Assembly (NCBI GenBank): GCA_011321895.1
Contig: DROK01000123.1
Coordinates: forward strand, 1-9,828
Source: Thermodesulfatator atlanticus
GTDB lineage: Bacteria; Desulfobacterota; Thermodesulfobacteria; Thermodesulfobacteriales; Thermodesulfatatoraceae
Reading direction: 5' to 3'
Length of the DNA stretch: 9,828 bases
Shown here piece by piece: positions 6,881 through 9,828 of this stretch; position 1 is the first letter of the stretch, and each line of letters opens with the position of its first letter. A program made the translations under genes and the position numbers. The notes beneath the pieces are model-generated. The model had not been told where the DNA came from. It saw only the letters and a program-made list of their open reading frames with translations, and made no database searches.

Positions 6881-7943
6881 TGAATTCTGCTCCCCGGTCG
6901 TAGTTATGGGCGTAAATGCGGCCCTGGTGGGCTTCGATGATTTTTAATGAGATGGAAAGCCCAAGACCGGTACCCCGCCTTTTGGTGGTAAAGAAGGGGG
7001 TGAACAGCTGTTTTAAAACCTCCGGAGGGATCCCCGGGCCGGTGTCCCGTACGGCCAGGATTATTTTATGCGGGGTCTCCCTGACCTCGACCGTGAGTTC
7101 GCCCCCCTTGCCGGCCATAGCTTCCAAGGCGTTCTGGAAAAGATTAAACAACACCTCTTTTAATCTTTCTTCGTCCCCCAGCACCATCACCTTTCCTTTG
7201 GGGGCGATGAGTTTGACCTTTATTCCTTCTTCTTCAAAACGGGGGCGGTAAACTTCCAGGGCCTCTTCGCAGAGGTTGACGAGATCGAATTTTTTCTTTT
7301 CAAGTTTTAAGGGCTTGGCGAAATTGCTGATGTCGTTGAGGAGTTTCTCTAACCGTTCAACCTCCCGGAACACCAGCGAGAGCTTTTTTTTCTTCTCCGG
7401 GTCCTCTTCTTTCTTTAACAAGGAAAGGACCAGCCCTCCGATGGCTACCAGAGGGTTTTTGATCTCGTGTACGATGCGGGAGACCGCCATCCCCACCGCA
7501 GCCAGTTTCTCGCTTTCCAGAAGCCGCCGTTCCATCTCCTTCTGGGCGGACATGTCCCGCAGGATGGCGGTAAAGACCCAGTGTCCGTTGATCCTGGTAG
7601 CCGAGCGGGAGATCTGGACGGGAAAGAGACTTCCGTCCTTGCGTTTGGCCATCCCTTCCATCACTTTGCCGAGCACCGGAGAATGGCCGGTTTTAATGAA
7701 CTCCTCGATGTATTGTTTGTGTTTCCCGGCTACCTCCGGGGGAAGGAGGAGATCCAGGTCCTGGCCCAGGACCTCCTCCACCCGGTAGCCAAAGATCTGT
7801 TCTGCGGCCAGGTTATAAAGGATGATCCGGTGGTCTTCTTTGATGGCGATGATGGCGTCGGTGGCACTTTCAATAATGCCGTGAAGCAGGTCTTGGCTGG
7901 AAAGAAGGCCCTCGTCCAGACAATACACCCTTTTTTTAGCCAT
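6852..7943 (-). CDS. Soluble PAS-domain sensor histidine kinase (orphan)
   Basis: A 363-residue two-component kinase with no membrane segment, so it senses an intracellular signal. A PAS domain spans about residues 15-135: ATDAIIAIKED, the NLAAEQIFGY helix, and RDMSAQKEMERR leading into the kinase core. The dimerisation/phosphoacceptor helix has VHEIKNPL, with His159 as the phosphorylated residue. The ATP-binding domain has the N box NLFQNALEAM (267-276), G1 DTGPGIP (300-306), the F box FTPFFTT and G2 GTGLGLS (324-330). All key residues are intact, so it should be active. No response regulator lies beside it. The ATG directly abuts the TAA of the flavoprotein gene with no gap, preceded by a weak GGGTG site, which implies translational coupling. 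It is the last gene of a three-gene operon. The PAS ligand (haem, FAD or other) cannot be told from the sequence. Confidence 0.93.
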   Translation of the reverse strand: MAKKRVYCLDEGLLSSQDLLHGIIESATDAIIAIKEDHRIILYNLAAEQIFGYRVEEVLGQDLDLLLPPEVAGKHKQYIEEFIKTGHSPVLGKVMEGMAKRKDGSLFPVQISRSATRINGHWVFTAILRDMSAQKEMERRLLESEKLAAVGMAVSRIVHEIKNPLVAIGGLVLSLLKKEEDPEKKKKLSLVFREVERLEKLLNDISNFAKPLKLEKKKFDLVNLCEEALEVYRPRFEEEGIKVKLIAPKGKVMVLGDEERLKEVLFNLFQNALEAMAGKGGELTVEVRETPHKIILAVRDTGPGIPPEVLKQLFTPFFTTKRRGTGLGLSISLKIIEAHQGRIYAHNYDRGAEFIIELPRPQN

Positions 7944-8924
7944 TTAACACCCACGGGCCAGTTTTTCTTGGTAACGCTTTTTGATGCCTTCGACCACTTT
8001 ATGGGCGGAGTTGAAAGCCGCCATGATGCTTCCCTTTTCGAAAACAAGATCTCCTGCCAGGAAGATCCCGGGAACGTTGGTTTCGTAATACTCGTCTACC
8101 TTGGGGCGTTTGCCTTCCACCTCTATGCCCGCCGAACGCAGGAAGTTTTCCGGCGTGCTCCCACCCAGACAGTAAAATATGGCGTCGAAGACCATCTTCT
8201 GGCCGTCTTTAAAATTGACCTGCACCCCGTTTTCGGCGGGCTCCACCCCTTCGATATCGGTAGGCATAAGCAGGGTGATTTTCCCTTCTTCAACTCTTTT
8301 ATTTAATTCAGCCAGGTTGGTCTCGTTTATCCGGAAAAATTGAGGGCGTCGGTAAGAAAGGTAAACCTGGGCCCCCTGGTCTGCCAGGTAACAGGCGGTT
8401 TCGGCCGCCGAGTCCCCGCCTCCCACCACCAAGACTTTCTTGAAATGGGAGGGGATTTCCGCCTGTGTGCCTAAAAAGATGCGGTCTCGCACCTCTTTGG
8501 GCAACACGTAAGGCGGGCGGTTCGGCCGGCCAAAGATACCGATAGCGATGACCACGATGGGGGCTTCGATAACGGTATCCTGCCCGGCGTGTACCCTAAA
8601 ACAATCGTTGGTCTTTTCGATTTTGTGGACTTCCTGTTTATAACGGATGTCAAGATCGTATTCTTTGATATAGCGTTCCATCAATTCCAGAAATTCTTCC
8701 TTGGAGCAGGTATCAAAACGGCAGATACCTATCGGGTCGACCTTTACTTTGCGGTAAACGGCGTCTACCCGCTTGCCCGGGTGGTAGAATTTATGGATGG
8801 TTTCACAGGGTTTGTCTGATCTTTCGAGCACGACCACCGGTTCTATCCCGGCGGCTTTGGCCTCTACCGCCACCGCAATCCCCGCAGGCCCGGCTCCGAC
8901 CACTACGATCTTGGCTTTCTCCAT
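7944..8924 (-). CDS. YpdA/FqrB-type NAD(P)-binding flavoprotein oxidoreductase
   Basis: A 326-residue cytoplasmic flavoprotein with the thioredoxin reductase fold but without the CxxC active-site pair. FAD is bound by GAGPAG (10-15) and by FLAGDL (288-293). The nucleotide-binding domain is intact, with VVGGGDSAAE (166-175) and SYRR (190-193), where the arginines would hold the 2'-phosphate of NADPH. FYHPGKRVDAVYRK (46-59) is a hallmark of the YpdA-like branch. That branch includes YpdA, implicated in bacillithiol disulfide reduction, and the epsilonproteobacterial FqrB, which passes electrons from NADPH to flavodoxin. Either activity is possible. The ATG at 8922-8924 has AAAGGAG about ten bases upstream. 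It lies 34 bases after the stress-protein gene and abuts the kinase gene, so it may supply or report redox state to the same regulon. True thioredoxin reductase activity is unlikely. Confidence 0.85.
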   Translation of the reverse strand: MEKAKIVVVGAGPAGIAVAVEAKAAGIEPVVVLERSDKPCETIHKFYHPGKRVDAVYRKVKVDPIGICRFDTCSKEEFLELMERYIKEYDLDIRYKQEVHKIEKTNDCFRVHAGQDTVIEAPIVVIAIGIFGRPNRPPYVLPKEVRDRIFLGTQAEIPSHFKKVLVVGGGDSAAETACYLADQGAQVYLSYRRPQFFRINETNLAELNKRVEEGKITLLMPTDIEGVEPAENGVQVNFKDGQKMVFDAIFYCLGGSTPENFLRSAGIEVEGKRPKVDEYYETNVPGIFLAGDLVFEKGSIMAAFNSAHKVVEGIKKRYQEKLARGC

Positions 8925-8958
8925 TTTTGAGGTGCTCCTTTCCTAAGATTTTGCAGGA

Positions 8959-9411
8959 CTATTTTTTAACCCGATAAGGATTAACTGTCATCACCGGGCA
9001 AGGAGCACCTTTGACTACTCGTTCCGCCACGCTACCCAGGAGGACCTTCTCCAGGCCCTTGCGCCCGTGGGTGCCCATAACGATCAGGTCTATTCCCTTT
9101 TCTTCGGCCACTTTTACTATTTCTTCCGGGACGTCTCCCCGGCGGATCATGGTCTCAACCGGAAAACCTTCAAAGTAGTCTTCCACGAAGCTTTCCATCT
9201 TTTTCCGGGCTGATTCCATAAGTTCGGCCTCCAGGTTATCCAGAGCGCTGTGGGGGACATAGAAGTTGGCGTATTTGGAAAGTTCTTCCACCACGAAAAG
9301 GACCATCAACTTGGCGCCCAGTTTGTCCGCCAGATAGGTAGCGTAAGGTAAGACCTTTACGGAAGCTTCGGTGAAGTCGGTGGGGAAAAGAATGGTTTTG
9401 ATTTCTGCCAT
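8959..9411 (-). CDS. Single-domain universal stress protein (UspA family)
   Basis: A 150-residue cytoplasmic UspA-fold protein, a typical single-domain length. The first strand and adenine-contact residue are ILFPTDF. The ATP-binding signature G-x2-G-x9-G-S is complete in VMGTHGRKGLEK followed by VLLGS, so an ATP-binding, UspFG-like member is expected rather than a non-binding UspA. The C-terminus CPVMTV is the usual dimerisation strand. The ATG at 9409-9411 has AAAGGAGG seven bases upstream. It leads the operon with the YpdA/FqrB-like flavoprotein and the histidine kinase, downstream of a candidate sigma-70 promoter. It is only distantly similar to the tandem stress protein at 2513-3442. Its partner process is unknown. 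Confidence 0.93.
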   Translation of the reverse strand: MAEIKTILFPTDFTEASVKVLPYATYLADKLGAKLMVLFVVEELSKYANFYVPHSALDNLEAELMESARKKMESFVEDYFEGFPVETMIRRGDVPEEIVKVAEEKGIDLIVMGTHGRKGLEKVLLGSVAERVVKGAPCPVMTVNPYRVKK

Positions 9412-9448
9412 AATAACCCTCCTTTAGGTAATAGAGTCTCTCTTTCAT

Positions 9449-9478
9449 TTTCTACCGTTGGCCAGGGTTTTAAGTCAA
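9449..9478 (-). promoter_or_regulatory. Candidate sigma-70 promoter for the stress-protein/flavoprotein/kinase operon
   Basis: On the minus strand, TTGACT (9478-9473) is five of six to the -35 consensus. It is followed after 18 bases by TAGAAA (9454-9449), four of six to TATAAT. Transcription would begin near 9442, giving a leader of about 30 bases that carries the AAAGGAGG site. Confidence 0.5.
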
Positions 9479-9540
9479 GCAAATGTTAAATTTGACAAGC
9501 CGAAAAGGTTTTTCTGAGCCCGGGGCTTGGCAAAGTTTTA

Positions 9541-9550
9541 TAACCGGTTA
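9541..9550. promoter_or_regulatory. Perfect palindrome TAACCGGTTA, possible operator
   Basis: Ten bases of perfect dyad symmetry overlap a TATAAC box at 9539-9544, about 30 bases before the PHP start. A repressor bound there would block transcription of the PHP gene. It resembles the AACCCGGGTT palindrome at 3667-3676. Function is inferred from position only. Confidence 0.3.
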
Positions 9551-9581
9551 GTAAAAAGCAAAACCAAGCATAGGAGAAGAA

Positions 9582-9828
9582 ATGAAAGGCCCCATAGATC
9601 TTCATACTCATTCCACGGCTTCTGATGGCACCTTTGCCCCGACGGAGCTGGTTGATTTGGCCCACGAAAGGGGACTTTCGGCCCTGGCCCTTACCGACCA
9701 TGATACCGTAGCGGGTCTTGCCCAGGCGGAACAACGGGCCAAAGAGCGCGGGCTTTCTTTCGTGCCCGGGGTGGAGATAAGTGTTAAGTTTGACGGGCCA
9801 GGTCATTGCCATCTGTTGGGTTATTTCA
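9582..9828 (+). CDS. PHP-domain phosphoesterase, N-terminal part (3'-truncated by window edge)
   Basis: The first 82 codons of a PHP (polymerase and histidinol phosphatase) domain protein; the frame stays open to the window end. Metal-binding motifs are DLHTHSTASDG (His8, His10, Asp15), ALTDHDTVAG (Asp39, His40), PGVEIS (Glu65) and HCHLLGYF near the truncation. This arrangement matches the stand-alone PHP family (COG0613-like). Some members act on nucleoside 3',5'-bisphosphates or as a 5'-3' RNA exonuclease (RNase AM/YciV). A DNA polymerase III alpha or PolX domain is less likely, because the protein opens directly with the PHP motif and no polymerase sequence precedes it. The ATG at 9582 has AGGAG five bases upstream. 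It is divergent from the stress-protein operon. The substrate is not determinable from this fragment. Confidence 0.9.
   Translation, partial: MKGPIDLHTHSTASDGTFAPTELVDLAHERGLSALALTDHDTVAGLAQAEQRAKERGLSFVPGVEISVKFDGPGHCHLLGYF

Larger units (their letters stand above)
9412..9581. promoter_or_regulatory. Divergent intergenic region between the stress-protein/kinase operon and the PHP gene
   Basis: This 170-base stretch has no gene. Apart from the minus-strand promoter below, it contains a compact dyad AGCCCGGGGCT (9517-9527), a perfect palindrome TAACCGGTTA (9541-9550) and GCTTGG/CCAAGC arms (9525-9530 and 9564-9569) surrounding the palindrome. A TATAAC box (9539-9544) could be the -10 of the PHP gene but has no good -35. 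Alternatively TTGGCA (9527-9532) could be a -35 with a poor -10 at TAGTAA (9549-9554). The plus-strand ribosome-binding site is AGGAG at 9572-9576. Confidence 0.5.

Noticed and set aside
7467..8306. 279-codon open frame on the plus strand
   Set aside because: It lies antisense across the kinase and flavoprotein genes, both of which carry complete family motifs. The frame has no family signature, and a long antisense frame is expected in DNA of this composition.
7944..8924. Calling this gene a thioredoxin reductase (trxB)
   Set aside because: No CxxC pair is present in the second domain, and the FYHPGKRVDAVYRK segment places it in the YpdA/FqrB-like branch.
9517..9527. AGCCCGGGGCT as an intrinsic terminator
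   Set aside because: The loop would be one to three bases, no T run follows directly, and it lies between divergent gene starts where no terminator is needed.
9486..9812. 108-codon open frame on the minus strand
   Set aside because: It is antisense to the PHP gene and the intergenic region, and it shows no motif. The plus-strand PHP frame has clear metal-binding motifs and a ribosome-binding site.
1..9828. CRISPR array, insertion sequence, prophage, toxin-antitoxin pair, tRNA or rRNA
   Set aside because: No regularly spaced repeats, transposase, integrase, terminal repeats or RNA-gene motifs are seen. Nearly all of the window is filled by recognisable or well-supported protein genes.

Overview
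The window looks like ordinary chromosome from a bacterium of moderate-to-high G+C, probably an anaerobic thermophile. The proteins are rich in Lys, Glu and Arg, genes are packed with 0 to 35 base overlaps, ribosome-binding sites are strong purine runs, and GTG and TTG starts occur. A CGGC-domain protein, two thioredoxin-reductase-fold flavoproteins and two universal stress protein genes would suit an anaerobe such as a sulfate- or sulfur-metabolising lineage (for example Thermodesulfobacteria). That taxonomic guess is inference. There is no sign of a mobile element, prophage, CRISPR array, tRNA or rRNA.

Layout. (1) 1-781, plus: the C-terminal part of a UDP-glucose 6-dehydrogenase. (2) 765-3442, minus, read right to left: a tandem universal stress protein, the small zinc protein YacG, a thioredoxin-reductase-like flavoprotein and a glyoxalase-II-type metallo-beta-lactamase hydrolase. 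These four overlap by 4 to 8 bases and form one operon. (3) 3443-3739: a 297-base divergent intergenic region with promoter-like boxes, a palindrome and an inverted repeat. (4) 3740-6880, plus: a CGGC-domain protein, exonuclease III, an M42 metallo-aminopeptidase and an unrecognised 338-residue protein that may belong to the TraB/ChaN/EreA-like fold. (5) 6852-9411, minus: a universal stress protein, a YpdA/FqrB-type flavoprotein and a soluble PAS histidine kinase with no response regulator beside it. (6) 9412-9581: a second divergent intergenic region. (7) 9582-9828, plus: the first 82 codons of a PHP-domain phosphoesterase.

The two minus-strand operons both combine a universal stress protein with a flavin disulfide-reductase-fold protein, which points to redox and stress physiology. 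The two flavoproteins have complementary motif losses: the first keeps the CxxC pair but lacks the NADPH-binding motif, and the second keeps the nucleotide-binding motifs but lacks CxxC. The plus-strand operon combines DNA repair, peptide turnover and proteins of unknown role. I see no convincing novel multi-gene system. The items most worth following are the unknown 338-residue protein, the NADPH-site-less thioredoxin-reductase homologue and the orphan kinase operon.
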